Positions 1 to 12,600 of a DNA stretch of 64,000 bases are shown here, one piece after another. The position numbers and the translations under genes are program-made. This DNA comes from Colletes latitarsis (Eukaryota > Arthropoda > Insecta > Hymenoptera > Colletidae). The notes beneath the pieces are model-generated. The model searched no databases, was not told where the DNA came from, and saw nothing but the letters and a program-made list of their open reading frames with translations. The first letter of the stretch is position 1. The number at the start of each line of letters is the position of its first letter. The stretch covers positions 5,208,001-5,272,000 of the forward strand of contig NC_135143.1 in assembly GCF_051014445.1 (NCBI RefSeq). The letters are read 5' to 3'.

Positions 1-791
1 AAAGATGGCATGCGTCATTTTGCCTTTGTCGGGTTTCCGAAACTCCACGAGCTCACGTACGCGTGATCTGACATAGTGTGAGAGAACACCTTCGAATCGC
101 TATTGAGGCGAGGAAGAGCTCCAAGGATTCCAAGTCCCGAATGGAGTTTAGAGTTTCCCTTAATGACCGTAATGTAGTTTGTTAAATAAAAAGGTCTCGG
201 AATTTTAATCCTCAAAAATAGCAGAGAAGTCACGTTTGTATCGTAAACCCACCGATTCTGAACGTGGCCGTTAAGAAAGTTTATAACCCTCGGCTTTTCC
301 CGGCTTGATTTGCCCGCGTTGAATTTCATACGATAGTAATATACATTATGATACGCTGATTCAATTGAATTTCGTTCGCTTGGATCGCGCACTCGATGGT
401 GATTAATCGAGTTTCAATTAATTTCCGTCGCGGCGCTATGTGTACTAAACCCAATTCACGCGATAGCGTAACAATTTGAAAAGAGTTTTTCTAGGAATTT
501 TAATGAAAATTTTACGAAGTTATTATAAAGCTTTTATTCAATGTATTATGACCAATATTTTTTTAGCATACTATTTAACAATGTTTGTTTTGTTTGTTTT
601 ATGAGTAGTTAAGGAGAAAGTACAAATTTTGCAGACAATCATGAAGTTGGTCGAATATTTGGGTAATTTTATGCGTTATATTAGCTAAAATGCTTGTAGG
701 TAATTTGAAAGCGGTTATATGGACGTTTGAAATATACAAGTCAATCCACGCTTTGCGAAATAACGAAGGAATTTGATATTAAAACTGTATA
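1..791. other. Upstream non-coding region
   Basis: No coding exon is recognised. The first 400 bases are less AT-rich than what follows. A 125-codon frame is open on the minus strand (392-15), but it has no recognisable domain and no splice context, so I do not call it. The region presumably holds the promoter and 5' UTR of the gene at 792. No TATA box or DRE motif stands out. Confidence 0.5.
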
Positions 792-1594
792 ATGTGCTCA
801 AATTATTTTGAGAATCTTATACTGCAAGCACGACAACTTGACGATGGTATCGAAAAATTAAGTGAAATATGGAAATTGCCACACGTTATGGTTGGACGTT
901 TTACAGGATCTACTGAAGAAGTAAATTCTTACGTTGAATCATTATGGAATAATATAAGAAAGACAGAGGTTCTTGATATGAATTGATTTATTGAATTTTA
1001 TTAATTCGATTGTTAGCGTGTAATATTTTTTAATGTTTTATCATATCAGGAAGGAATAGAACTTTTGTCGAAGAGAAATGGATTCGAGTCACCCAATTCA
1101 GTATCTATGGAAGAATTTCTTCAAGAAACAAAGGAAACATACCAATCATTAAAAGAACAAAGTGATTTCCTAGAATCTGTTTTAGCAGAACATGGTTATC
1201 ATTATGAAAACAATCCTTTAGACGAGTAAGCTTTTATTTTACTGTAATTTTACATAGAAGTATTTAATAGTCTACTAATGCTCTTTTTATATTACATAGA
1301 AGAAATTTAAATAATGACATTTCTAATCAGTGTCTACTCGAAGAAACGAAACATTCAGAAGCTGAAGTTACTCCCAATTTTAATTCAAATTTTGGAATAA
1401 AGCAGGGACAACACAGAACACCAGCATCTAATGGCAGTTATACACCGTATTCAATTACAACACATATGACTAACAGTCCAGCATTATTTTCAGAAGATAT
1501 TTCTATGTATAGAGAACTATTGTATACTCCATTTAAAGAACGTCCGCAGGAACCAGTTTATTCTACACACTTTTACAACTTATTGAAAAAATGA
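792..1594 (+). CDS. Small coiled-coil protein, SKA3-like (three exons)
   Basis: Coding exons are 792-968, 1050-1225 and 1303-1594; together they give 214 residues and a stop. The first intron joins in phase 0 (donor GTTCTT, weak; acceptor ATCAG). The second has donor GTAAGC, and its acceptor is the second of two adjacent AGs (AG at 1301-1302), because the first would bring a stop into frame. Residues 1-110 look alpha-helical and coiled-coil (IEKLSEIWK, EEFLQETKETYQSLKEQ). The rest is polar and probably disordered, ending in a short motif around RELLYTPF and FYNLLKK. The order of a helical N-terminus ending in GY, a disordered middle and a C-terminal YxxLLxTP motif recalls SKA3, a subunit of the spindle- and kinetochore-associated complex that couples kinetochores to microtubules. 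That is inference from remembered family layout; the gene structure itself is well supported. It could equally be an unrelated coiled-coil protein. Confidence 0.8.
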
Positions 1595-3187
1595 ATCTAT
1601 AAATTACATATCTTTCACCTTATTCTATGTAAAATCTGTATAAATAGTTGTAAGTATTTTTTATAGCTATTTTTGGGCATTTATTGAATGTTTTTTAATA
1701 CATAAGTATTTTCCTACAATCTTTAAATTAAGATGATCTTCAAGAGACACATAGAAAACTAAATTTGAAAGACATAAAGGAATACCGATAAGAAGATATA
1801 ATTACAGTTACATAGATATAAAAGTTATATTTTCCGAGCATGTCTCAAATTGTTTATATGTAAATTCATGAAATTGCAATTTTACCATTTATTATAATAT
1901 TTTATTCAAAATTTAAATATATATTTACTGAATACATTAGCAATATTTTTTACTGGTTAAGGATTTCAAACATGTCACGTTTTTGCAAGAAATTATTTCA
2001 ACATTTACAAAACATTAAAACAATTCCTAGTAAGTCACTGCTTACATCAGGTAACTTCAACTGGTATCAACTCTCAGAACCTGGACTATGAAACCCTCAG
2101 ATATCGTTTATAATGATATCTTTAGTATGATATTTATTAAACATTATCAGAAGAATATTTTTTATTCGCGTCAGAAACAATTTTTAAGTTTCCTACTATT
2201 TTTGCCATACTATTAGGTTGTGTAATAAATTCGTTCACGTTTCTTTAGAAAAATATTAAATACAGCCAATTTTATATAAAACTTGATCAATGATGTATGC
2301 TATTTTGTTTTTCTGTTTGCTATGTTATTTTATTTCTTCTGTGTTTTTTCAAAAATCAAATATGGCAAGATCCAGTAAATGCATTGATTGAAGTAAATGT
2401 TTTAGTCTAGCTGCAATAATTTTTGTTTCGTTAACACGTTGGGAGCTACAACAATTTTCAATATTCACGTCATTAATTGAAACAAACATTGAACATATGG
2501 ACTTTTCTATTATTAGTAAAACTCATTATCATTACGATATGTTTCAAACCAATTCAATATAACATTGATAATAAGCAAAAGGTTAAGCGATCTAGTGTGA
2601 TGAATACAATTTTAGTATGAAAGTTGAGTAAACGAATATGAATATCTCGTAGTATTAAATTTTTAACAATCATGTTTTATATGTAGAATATTGAGAAAAG
2701 TCGATTTATATAAAAAGAAAATGCATATTTCAGTTTAAAAAACAAGTGTATATGTTTGCATTATTATGTCACATAAAAAAATTAGCTGAAGCTAGGGTAA
2801 TCTCAGCCATCTTTATTTCTTAAAACAAAAAACACGCTACTTGTCAGTATGACACAGCCACTTGTTAATCATGCAACTACTTGGTTAATATTTACCATTT
2901 CTATAACCTTGTACCAACAAGCGATATTTAAGTAAAATTATTTAGTACTTGAAATTGATATTAATTATTAATATTAATCTTATTAAATAGGGAAATGATT
3001 CTATTTTTTAATTGCCATTTGGTTTTTGACGATATTAAAATTCAACTAAGTGTACAACCTCAAACTCTGAACATAAGGTAATATCAACTAAAATGGAAAG
3101 CTAGTTCCAGCTAAGTTTTAGCGTTGGTCTCTATATAGAAATCAGTGATAGTATCTATTGATATAGAGATCAGTGATTAAAACTCAG
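1595..3187. other. Intergenic region with no recognised gene
   Basis: AT-rich sequence with no long frame or transposon end that I recognise. The first part should contain the 3' UTR of the gene ending at 1594. Near 3130-3180 a 17-base motif containing ATCAGTGAT occurs twice, about 36 bases apart, just upstream of the zinc-finger gene. Confidence 0.5.
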
Positions 3188-3205
3188 TATCGATTACTAT
3201 CGATA
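3188..3205 (+). promoter_or_regulatory. DRE-like promoter motif of the zinc-finger gene
   Basis: TATCGATA lies at 3198-3205, with a second ATCGAT at 3189-3194, about 150 bases upstream of the ATG at 3350. TATCGATA is the core DNA-replication-related element bound by DREF, common in promoters of broadly expressed insect genes. The position fits a core promoter, but start-site use is not shown by the sequence. Confidence 0.4.
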
Positions 3206-3349
3206 TGATCGAATTATCGTTGCAGCACTTGCCGTTAAGGGGCCTTGTATTCCACCCGCCATAGTTGTCTCGCTACTTATTTCAGAGTATTTGGTATCGC
3301 TAGTGAAGATACGTATAATTTGGTTTATATTTTACATAAGACAAAGAAA

Positions 3350-6300
3350 ATGCCGAGAAAACGTAAATTATCGAATATAAGGGAAAGATGTCGTATTTGT
3401 CTAGTTGACAATGGCTGCATGAGAAATCTGTTTAACGAAGTTTTGGAATCGAAATTGAACAATTTGACAAAATGTACTTCCATCAATGTATGTTTACATT
3501 CTCTTTAATTTACACACGAAATTTTATACTTTTATTGTATAACTACATAATGTTTGTGTATAGATCAAAGACGAGCCTGGTTTACCAAACATCATTTGCC
3601 ATGTGTGTTTTTACAAGCTGGATATATGGAATGAATTTAAAGAACAATTTATACGGTCGAATCAAATGTTATTAAGTCAATTGGAACTTGCGGAAATTTC
3701 TGATAATGCGGTAAGAATATTGCATTTAAAGATAATTATTAGGTATTAGAGATTTTCGTAATAATTTTACATGGTATCGCAATACAATCATTTTTCTTTT
3801 TGCATTAGCATTCACAACTTAAAAGAGCTTATACTGATTTGCAACAAAGTGCTGAAGACAGCCTTACTGACACTTCTGATAAGGTATTCATAATTAATAC
3901 TTCACTTTCTGTTCTTAGTAATATGTAAGTTCATAAAAATATTTTTTTCAGAAGAAAGCAAAATCCGAAGTACCACCGTTAATACCTTTAGAGTTTGCAA
4001 GCGTAGATTGCGTAACAGACCAAGCAATGCTAAAGGAAATGTATGTTTCCGAAGATGATGTTACATCCTCGAAGGATTCTTCGCAGAGAGCTCAGGATGC
4101 CTCTAATGATGATAAATGTAAAAATGACGAAGAACATGAAAATAAAGATAACGTACAGCCAAAACCATCATTGGTTCCTATGAAGGTAAAACTGTTAACA
4201 GGTAGACGTAGTAGAACAACTGAACAAAGGAAAGCATCAACCAAAAGGTGGGTTGCACGAAAGAAAGCCCTTTTAGCAGCAACAGGAGAAAGCGTATCGG
4301 ATACAGACTCTATGGCATCGGACGATACTGAATTATCACCAGTGCAAAAAGCACGAGCAAAGACTAACATGGATATAGAAGTTGAAAAACAAAAGAGAGT
4401 AGCTAGAGCATTAAAACAGTTGGAAACTAATATGACAGACAAATATTGTATGAAACGTAATAAAAGTGATTTCATGTGTGTAGATACCGATTCTGATACA
4501 CGAAGAACAAGATCACTGAAAGACGTTAACTCTGATGTTTCGTTAACAGACAAAAACACTTCTGTAAAAGACTCTACCGAACAAGATGAAATGAGAAAGG
4601 ATAAATGTCCTCAAAATGAATCAAAAGCAAAAGAAAATACTTCCATATTACTGCCAGAAAAAACTAGTACAGAAAAATTGCTAAAAAAAAGTGAAACTAA
4701 TATTGCTGAAGATATATTCACTCCATGTTCTGTAAAATCAGAATTAGAAATTGGAGACGCTACATATATTGTCACATCTACTTTAATGCTCGCAGAACCA
4801 CATTATCTAAATAAAGCAAATTTACATAGTTTATCAAAAGAGTATAGGAATGATAATATCGAACAAAATTCTCAAGACAAAAATACTGATATCATCGATG
4901 CTGTACAACTTCGTAGAATAAATCCAATTCCAGCAGATTCTAATGAGAAAAAATATATCGAGAGATGTTTGAATATAGAAGTAGAAGGAACAGAGATAGA
5001 CGCTTTAAAACGTGTACAAGTCGAGCTTGCTGGATTTGTGGAGAAAGAAATGAAACAAAGATTATTTGGAATAACAAATGATGATGCAAAAAAAGATAAA
5101 ACGGAAAATGGTTGTAAGAATTCATACCAAACTTTGGACCAACAATTAAAGAATATAATAGAAAAAACTATAAAGAAAAATTTTGAATCTTCCATGATGA
5201 GAAGCTGTGGTTCAGGATTTAATTCGTATATTCAAAAATCGGGAACAGTTTCGCCTACATTTATAAAAGAGGCAGTTGATTCCAAAAAATATCAACCGAA
5301 AGTTGTTTTAAAACGTTTAGATATAACCAAAGAGAGTAAACAGCGAAATATTAATAATATGCACATTGTAGCTAAGCGTACTGTTAAAAATAAACTTGGT
5401 GGACCGTTTAGCATGGTTTCTCATAAACGACAAAGCGTACCACCAATAAGATATAATGATTACAATACTTCTGCTTTGGATTCTGATTCTGATTTGTCAG
5501 ATGAAATGGAAATGTCCGAAACATCTAAAACAGAAAGTAATCGCAATACAGTGACAGAAGAAGATAAGACCACATTGAAACAAATAGAAGTATTTAAAGC
5601 AGATACCAATACTGTAATAATTTCTGGATCTGCTAAGGTAAACGAAGAGAAAACAGAGAATCAAGAAAATGTTTTTAAATCAAACTCACCTCTCGATGAA
5701 AAACATGTCTGCGGTGTATGCGAGCAGACATTTAGTAGCCGTAGCGAAGTTGTAGCACATGTTCGTATGCATAAAATAGAGTCCTCTACCGTACCCCGAC
5801 ATAACAAACATAAAATGATGCGATGTAAAAGATGCCACGAAATAGTTGAAGCTAGATTCGTAAAAGCTCATGTATGTAAATCTACGAAACAGCAAACTCA
5901 TAAGTGTTATGTATGCAACTCTACGTTCAGAACAGAAAAACTTCTTGTCCGTCATTTAGAGAGTCACGATCAATCTGAATTTAATATAGAGAATATAACA
6001 AAAGCAGAATCTCAAAAGTCAACCAACGCGAACATGTTAGAAAATTCTAAGGAAACAATGTACTTAAAATCTGAAGCCTCTCAACTTTTAAAAGTGGACA
6101 ATACCATGCCTACAAAATCAGATGATCCTAGAATTGAAATAAGTAATGTTCAAACGGAAAAAGTAGGTGTAAGCAAAGGTGTAAAAGAAAATAATGCGCA
6201 AAAAATGGAGAGGCCAAAAGAGACGTACACTTGTTTTGTATGTGACAAAATATTTACAGACGAAGAAATACTGAAGGATCATTTACAAAAGCATTGCGAC

Positions 6301-6759
6301 GATATTAGCGAAGATGATCAAAGTACTGGTAAAGAACAATATCAGTGTGCAATCTGTGGTGATTCGTTAGATTCCGAAGATGCACTCGAGGCTCATGTTG
6401 AAAAACATTTGTTCGATGAGGAAGATGATAATCCTAATCTTATTAATATTGGTAATGATAATGATAAATCTGACGAAGATCCATATCACTGTTTACAATG
6501 TGCGGAATCATTTAATTCAGAAATGTTATTAGAAATGCACATGCAAGCTCACGAAGAAGAAGCTGCAATAGCAGAATGGGAGAAACAGGGAATAAAAGCT
6601 TATGAATATCAATGTTCGATTTGTGATGACCTTTTTGAAACGGAAGCAGAATTATCTGACCATTTAGATATACATAATGGAAATGCCCATGTTTGTCAGT
6701 TATGCGAAAAGCCATTTTTATGTCTTGAAGATTTACAACAACATGTTGCAACTCACTGA
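3350..6759 (+). CDS. ZAD domain C2H2 zinc-finger protein (four exons)
   Basis: Coding exons 3350-3487, 3564-3710, 3809-3883 and 3952-6759 join in phase 0 throughout (donors GTATGT, GTAAGA, GTATTC) and give 1055 residues. Residues about 10-85 form a ZAD (zinc-finger-associated domain): the zinc ligands are the CRIC pair (C14, C17) and the CHVC pair (C58, C61), split between exons 1 and 2. A long acidic and lysine-rich linker follows. The C-terminal 350 residues carry C2H2 fingers starting near residues 705, 771, 880, 918, 966, 1006 and 1034, plus a degenerate finger near 743 (CKRC, then HVC). ZAD domains dimerise and the fingers bind DNA, so this is expected to be a nuclear sequence-specific regulator; its targets cannot be read from the sequence. 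I start at 3350 rather than the upstream in-frame ATG at 3245 because ZAD proteins begin close to the first cysteine pair. ZAD genes are arthropod-typical and often lineage-expanded, so I give no symbol. Confidence 0.93.
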
Positions 6760-7088
6760 TTGTCTTCACATTGATCTTTTAAAAATGCTGATTGCAAATT
6801 AAATAAGCTTTATGTATATTAGTATAGTAAGGAAGGTACCCCTGTATATAATATTTCATAAACTTGTAACAATTTATCTGTTAAAGAAAAATTTAATACA
6901 AGACGATATTTGTTTCGTTATAATACCGTTCCACTTCGTTTGAAAATGAAAATATCCTATAAAAATAAACGTTGAAAATATCTTATAAAAATAAATGTAA
7001 TTAAAGGTATTTTTAATATCATAAGTACAAACTGTGCATAAGAGTTCATGCATCTATTGAAATGTTTAAAAACACAATTTTTAAATAT

Positions 7089-7129
<41 letters not shown>

Positions 7130-9568
7130 GATTGTATGTATTTCAGAGTGCATTAGACTTCAATATTCTCAATATTAATAATATAGCTCTATATGCAAAC
7201 AAAATTTACAATTGTTGGATATTAATATAAACAATAAATAATACAAGAAGTGTTTGTTTTCATGTAAATTAACTATAAGGATTATAATTGCAGTAATTAT
7301 ATTAGTATACACTTTTGTAGGAATTTAGAAAAGAGTCCTTTGTAATATATACTGATAATGTAATCTCTCTTATAGTATACGTATAAATGCATAGATGTGT
7401 GTATATATAGTAATACTTAATAAAGCACAGTTTTATTTCTAATAAATATCAACTGTTTATACATAAATAAATTACAGTTTTATTTTCAACAAATATGAAC
7501 TGTAATATAAAGTCTACGCGATTCGAATAAACCGAATTAGAAATAGGACTGATTAAATAAACACTCGTGTATAAACTGTAACGTATTTTGTTGATTGGAA
7601 TTTAATATGTATATCAATGGGTATGCAAATATAATGTTTTTATACGGAATAGTGTTTTACATAAATTTGTCCTTTTAACAATTTTACATGTAATAATTTT
7701 CGTCAAAACGTGCCCGAAATTCGATGTTTAATTTCACAAATAAATAATGTACGAATTTATTGTGCTATAATTTTTGCAAACTTAAAGACGTTTATGAAAT
7801 TTATAGTCGCACCAGTCATTTAATCGACAAGTCGCTTGCATCACGAATTATGTAATATTTCATACATATTCTACTTATTAAGTTATACATAATAAATTTT
7901 ATACACAAACTAGTCTATTTAACATCATGGGATCGCGAACACTCTTTACAGAAAATAATTTGGAGGACTAATGATGTAAACAATTACAAAAATCAGTCGC
8001 TGGCTGAATTGTAAATCTTATTATATTCTACTATATTTACATAAATACTGTATACAGTGACACGTTATTTACTTGTGAAGAATAACTAGTACTTTATCAC
8101 TATATACCATTAAAACATGACTGTAAATCAACTCTTCTAACTAAGCGCTTCGTGAAATCAAAGTAAATAAATAACAACTGGCTTTATTAAAGCTGACTCT
8201 AACTGCTTTTGAATTCACCTCATTATATAGAAAACTATAAATGCTTCCTTTTTGAATCATTTAAATCTACAGTTTGGTTTCATGATTGCTTTGCAACATT
8301 GTTGTTTACATTAATATAACAATGTGTCTACACTAAAAATATTCTGAAAGCATATAATAGTACATCGATTCATGAAGAATGCATAACTCAACATCAAGTA
8401 ATTTATACTGTGAAAGCAGATATTTATCGCATTCAATACATTTTGCGCTTTCATATTAATTTCTTAGGTCGTGTCACGTCTACTAGGAAAAAGAGTGATT
8501 ATATGAAATATCTTCAATATCCTGTACTTAATTTGATATAAAGTTTTGTTCAATTAAAAAAAATATTAAGATTTTATTCATAATTGATAGTTGAATATTC
8601 TTTTGATGCAAAAAGAAATTATGTACAAAACATACAATAATCAATTAAGCAAATTTTTCATTATAACATTAGAAAAAGTAAATATTCTCATATTATTATA
8701 ACTATAATCATAATTTATAATCAAAATTCAAGTTTTTATAAGTCAATAATTTATTGTTCTTTTCAATCGATAAAACAAAGTTTTGGACTATTCTGGGTCC
8801 CCCAAATTTATTTAGTACATTTAATGTACGCAGTTTTGAAGTATTTCATTTTAAGCCGATGTACTTCAAACATCATAAAATCTTAACTTTGTTAAACGAT
8901 TGCAACTTTACATACCATTATGTTCTTAGATCTATTATATACAACGATATCATTCAGACAGAATAGGTTTTAATAGTATCATTTTAATAACAATAAATTA
9001 AATATATTTCTCGTCGTGCTTGCTGAAATTTTTTGTAGCAACAATGGTAATGAATCGGAAAATGTATGATTGTACATTATCTCGGAAATCTAAACTTAAT
9101 ATACTTGTATATGCATTATCCATCTTATTGTCTAGTATTAATTATATAGATGGATACAGAGAGAACGCTAACTACCTATAGAAAACCATTACCCACGAGA
9201 GTAAAAGTTTCGTTTGATGTGCCATTGCAATGAACTCTATTAATTTGAGAAATAAGAAAACCGAATGGGCGCACGAAATTTTATATCTTTCTGACACTTA
9301 CGCTATTATTAATCATTGAATTTATATTATTTATTTGTTACACCAAACTGTAATATTTATTGTATTATTTTTAGCGATCGTAGCATATCACACAAAATGA
9401 ATGATCTCTAATATAGTCTTGTGTAACTTACCTAACAACATTTACAAATTTTAATAAAAGCGCTATTTCATAGAGAAATAAACAATAAAATAAAAGTTTT
9501 GTTTTTTTCATACACGTTACATGTTAAGTAACTAACATTGTTCATGAAATTTGGCTTCACATTGTGAT
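6760..9568. other. Convergent 3' regions of the zinc-finger and syndapin genes
   Basis: Very AT-rich, with no recognisable coding exon. Plus-strand polyadenylation-type AATAAA motifs lie soon after the zinc-finger stop (near 6963) and again near 7225, 7418 and 7440. TTTATT motifs suitable for minus-strand 3' processing occur at the syndapin stop (9565) and near 9360 and 9310. The two genes point towards each other with 2.8 kb between stop codons. Confidence 0.5.
7091..7120. repeat. (AT)15 microsatellite
   Basis: An uninterrupted run of 15 AT dinucleotides in the 3' flank of the zinc-finger gene. It is probably polymorphic in length. Confidence 0.95.
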
Positions 9569-9681
9569 TTATTGAGACACAAGGTCTACATAGTTTGCAG
9601 GATAAAGACCTACTCTGCCATCTTTTCTTCCTTTACACCATCCCTGCTCATCTTCGTCTTCTAATTTCTCAAATACATCAC
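9569..9681 (-). CDS. Synd: Syndapin coding exon 8 (SH3 C-terminal half, stop)
   Basis: 113 nt, entered in the middle of a glycine codon after a TTTTTACAG acceptor. It encodes the SH3 core with the GWCKG tryptophan and the LYPANYVDL ligand-binding stretch, and ends in TAA at 9571-9569. Confidence 0.97.
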
Positions 9682-12600
9682 CTGTAAAAATCCAAGAATT
9701 ATGCCAATTAAAATCTAAATACTTTTATTATACATGTAAGATTCAAGTTTTTTATACCTTGTTTAAAGCTAAGCTCGTCTGCTTCGGCTCCCTCATAATC
9801 GTATAACGCGCGCACAGGAACGCCAGGTTCTCCGTTGTCTACTAACGGTTCGCCACCGTCTTCATCCCATTCTTCTTCTTCAAAGGGATTTGATTCTTGT
9901 TTAACATTTGTACCATTACTAAAAGAAACAAGTATTTTAAATTAAAAATAACGTATACATATTTTTTTAATTCTCTAAGCGAATAATTTAAATTATCTTA
10001 ATACTATTGTGAAAGTGTTGTGTAATGGAGAAGTGACCTGGCGTTGCCAACAGTGGATGCATAGCACAGTCTCTTGTCAAAAAGAACAATCGAGGATTGA
10101 GACACGTGTCGAACCGCGTGCCTATAGTGCAACGAACATTTAAAGTAAATATTTCAATTTTACAGTTTTATTAAACTCAGTATATTTCTTTGATGTCTAG
10201 CTCATCAGTTTTACCTTATTAACACTAGGTTTACGGTACGCGTCAATTTGACGCATTCAGATTCTAAATTTAACGTTATAGGACTCATAAATATTATTTG
10301 TTAGCAATTTATGTTGAATTGAATTGATGTAATGATATGGATGTATCCTCTAATTAAAAGAAAAACTGCATTTTAATGCAACTGTCAACGTAGCGAATCA
10401 TAATAAAAATATGCGCAACGAGTGTTCGTAAACCTAGTGTTAAGAATTTAACATACAGGGTGTTCGGCCACCCGTGGGAAAAATTGGGAAAAATGGGAGA
10501 TTTTGGAGGCCAAAATAAGACGAAAATCAAGAATACTAATTTGTTGATTGAGGCTTCGTTAAAAAGTTATTAACGTTTAAAGTTTCACCCGTACCGAATT
10601 TTTTTCTCGAAAGTGGGTAGGATTTCGAGGGTATGTTTAATGACCAAAAATGATTGTAATTAAGCCCCACAACCGAAAATAATTTTTCCAGAACGATTTG
10701 AAATTTTTCTTTTTCGTCGAAAAATTTAGGCACCTAATTAGATTTTCGGTAAGGAATTTTTTTCTCGAAAGTGCATAGGATTTCGGGGGTATGTGTAATG
10801 ACCAAAAAGGATTGTAATTGAGCCCCACAATCGAAAATATTTCTTCCAAAACGATTTGAAAATTTTTAATTTTGTCGAAAAATTTGTCCACATTCCTGAA
10901 TTTTTTTCTCGAAAGTGTGAAGGAATTCGAAGGAACATGTATTTACCAAAAATGATTGTAATTGACCCCCGCAACCGAAAATAATTTTTCCAGAACGATT
11001 TGAAATTTTTGAATTTAATTGTTAATAACTTTTTAACGAAGCCTCCATCATCAAATTGGTATTCTTGATTTTCGTCTTATTTTGGCCTCTAGAATCCTCT
11101 ATTAAAATTTTTCCCAAGGGTGGCCGAACACCCTGTATAGTTTAAATACTGTTTTTTTTTTAAATGTTGAAGCACACATAAACAGGGTTCTGACACGCTA
11201 CTCATTCTCGTAGGGTACGAAAGGCAAACAGGGTCGATATTTCAGTTATTGATTCTACCAAAAATTTGTATACAATAAAGAGGTAAAAAGAAAATTTTTT
11301 AATTTAATTTCTAAAATCGTGTATCACGCGCTTTTTTGTTGTGAAAACAAAAACGAGATATCGTCCATAAGTCTTTTTGGGGAGTACTAAAACCCGTTTC
11401 TCATCAGAATCTTTGTGATGATATATATGTAAGCTGTTTGAAATGTTTCAAATATCACAATATCTCCAGCTATTTCTCCATAACATGGTAATAAGCAGGA
11501 TAGACACATCTGATTTTTATTTATGCAGATTGCATTTACATAAATGATTTTTATTTATTTTACTGGACAACTCAAAACTGTAAATTAAATGTACTTATGC
11601 AGTTATTTTTAACACTCACGTAATTGTAGAGGTTCTGTTCACCGCGTTGCCATCATGATTATTTTTCTCTGATGAGTGTTTGCTGGAACTAATCGTATCA
11701 GTTTTGCTATCTCCATGACTTCCATCTGTTGATATTACTCGAGGACTGGGTTTTGATTTTGATTTATTGTTGACTGTTGGAAATTCCTAAATTGATAGAA
11801 GATGAAAGAATCTGATTAACTATATTAATAATGATAATTCATTATATAATTAAGTGCAAGTTCTTTTGTGAAATTTCAACTTGTATGCTTGTACATATTT
11901 ATAATTTTAAGCAATCTTTAAATAGTAGAGTGTATAAAGATGCTTTAAATCATGCGTGCAACCAAAGTATAAATGATACATTGAATTTTCATTTACATTT
12001 GTATGTTAATAATTTAATTAAATATACAAATTTTTTGCAAATATTTGGTGAAACTGAATCGCATTCATTTGTTATTTTTGAAGATGAAAATTGGTGCGAT
12101 GACGTTATATTGCTTGTTATTAGTTACTTTCAATATCAATTTCATATGCATAATTAAATTCGATATGTGAACAATATAAGAAAAACAATAGAACAAAAAT
12201 ATACAATTAATATGAATCAGAATTAAGCTGCATTCATTGGTGCCTGTTAATACTATTTTTGAAAAGCATCTTTGCAATTGATGATTATTGTGATGATCTA
12301 GAAAAATTACCATGTATCATGCGATTACAAACTCCGGGCGATTTTCCCACTAATATACTTGAAAAGAATGCCGCCGTTTAATCACCGTGGCGATATTCCT
12401 GCGAATTTTTATAATCGTGGATCGATGAAGAGGTCAATATCATTGTTGCTTCATCGATTAGTCAACAATGACAACTATTGCAATAAAAGCGACTTCGTTT
12501 ATAAGAGAGAAATAAAATCAACCCAGGCCAATTTTTTCATCGAGCATGATTGAAATATTAAATGTGTATATGGGATTATCTTACATTCTTTTCGAGTATA

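Noticed and set aside
15..392. 125-codon minus-strand open frame
   Set aside because: No recognisable domain, no splice or promoter context, and low plausibility of the residue order; long frames arise by chance in the less AT-rich first 400 bases.
4092..4559. 155-codon frame antisense to the zinc-finger gene
   Set aside because: It is the shadow of a clearly coding exon with serine- and leucine-rich antisense composition.
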